Positions 63,757 through 64,000 of a stretch of DNA of 64,000 nt are shown piece after piece; positions within the stretch are counted from its first letter, which is position 1; the number at the start of each line of letters is the position of its first letter. Origin of the DNA: Paenibacillus lutrae (GTDB lineage: Bacteria; Bacillota; Bacilli; Paenibacillales; NBRC-103111); assembly GCF_009757775.1 (NCBI RefSeq), contig NZ_RHLK01000015.1:47699-111698 (forward strand), written 5' to 3'. Below the pieces are notes generated by a model. It was given only the letters and a program-made list of their open reading frames with translations, made no database searches and was not told the origin of the DNA. The position numbers and the translations under genes are program-made.

Positions 63757-63888
63757 ATAAAGAAAACTTATCAGGGTTGTACCCTGAAAACTAGCAGCGA
63801 AAGATGTAAAAGATCCATCCAAAGATCTTGTGGTGCACCGCCTACGCGATGCTTCCGATGACGGCCTCTACTTTCGTAAAGACCTATA
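63757..63888 (-). other. Spacer between 23S rRNA and tRNA-Asn
   Basis: 132 bases without a recognisable 5S gene. It has the TAGTTTTCAGGGTACAACCC stretch common in Bacillota rRNA spacers, with a small AGGGT/ACCCT hairpin. Confidence 0.7.
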
Positions 63889-64000
63889 GGTCAAGCCCTC
63901 GACCGATTAGTATTGGTCAGCTCCACACATTGCTGTGCTTCCACCTCCAACCTATCTACCTCGTCGTCTTCAAGGGGTCTTACATACTGGGAAATCTCAT
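63889..64000 (-). rRNA. 23S rRNA, 3' end (partial)
   Basis: On the minus strand the sequence runs through GGTGGAAGCACAGCAATGTG and GACCAATACTAATCGGTCGA to GGGCTTGACC, the conserved 3' terminus of bacterial 23S rRNA. The gene continues beyond the window. Confidence 0.95.

Overview
The window is chromosomal DNA of an endospore-forming Bacillota, most likely Paenibacillus or a close relative. The basis is gene content: an alpha/beta-type SASP with a sigma-G-like promoter, sspI, ylbJ, lytH, yunB, a YheC/YheD-like ATP-grasp protein, an S-layer-homology protein, LiaFSR and a BceRSAB-type module, plus AGGAGG-type ribosome binding sites almost everywhere and many TTG/GTG starts. Most of it is conserved core genome. 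I see no phage, plasmid, CRISPR array or full insertion sequence. The only mobile-element trace is one MITE-like unit at about 25.2 kb.

Layout. 1-1.7 kb: end of an ABC-2 exporter pair. 2.4-4.8 kb: AI-2E family permease, a 38-aa membrane peptide, and a copper-amine-oxidase-like stalk-domain protein. 4.9-8.6 kb: RbsBAC-type sugar importer transcribed leftward, with a perfect palindrome upstream. 8.8-14 kb: two-domain RNase HI, SASP, chemotaxis transducer, PepF. 14.2-20.1 kb: YycC-like protein, small Cys protein, membrane GGDEF protein, globin, ylbJ, a PilZ protein coupled to NAD kinase, DUF3243 protein. 20.2-25.1 kb: a block resembling the B. subtilis yut/yun region (yutD with a long disordered tail, lipA, lytH, yunB). 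25.4-31.9 kb: SLH protein, then a MalEFG-type sugar importer beside a divergent ROK regulator with an operator-like palindrome and a cre-like site. 32-39.4 kb: TrmH-type rRNA methyltransferase with KtrA, sspI, MtnX-like phosphatase, LacI-type regulator, an OmpR/PhoR-type two-component pair, spore-coat ATP-grasp protein. 39.8-49 kb: RF3, Tat-exported phosphoesterase, BceRSAB-type resistance module with a BceR-like box, zwf. 49-61.9 kb: small unknown proteins, GNAT enzymes, liaFSR, secreted and coiled-coil unknowns, MoaA with a MOSC protein, a FAH-family enzyme and an alpha/beta hydrolase. 62.1-64 kb: seventeen tRNA genes downstream of the 3' end of a 23S rRNA gene, all leftward, with no 5S gene between them.

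How parts fit. Both sugar importers place the binding-protein gene first, followed by a hairpin without a T-run before the membrane genes; this would favour excess binding protein. Two cell-envelope stress systems (Bce-type detoxification and LiaFSR) lie within 11 kb. A diguanylate cyclase and a PilZ protein suggest cyclic-di-GMP signalling, the PilZ gene being coupled to nadK. Nothing here is clearly a new multi-gene system. The best leads are the YutD tail, an orphan 152-aa gene with its own strong RBS and terminator, a GC-rich structured island upstream of liaF, the ROK operator, the BceR-like box, the MITE-like unit and the missing 5S gene.
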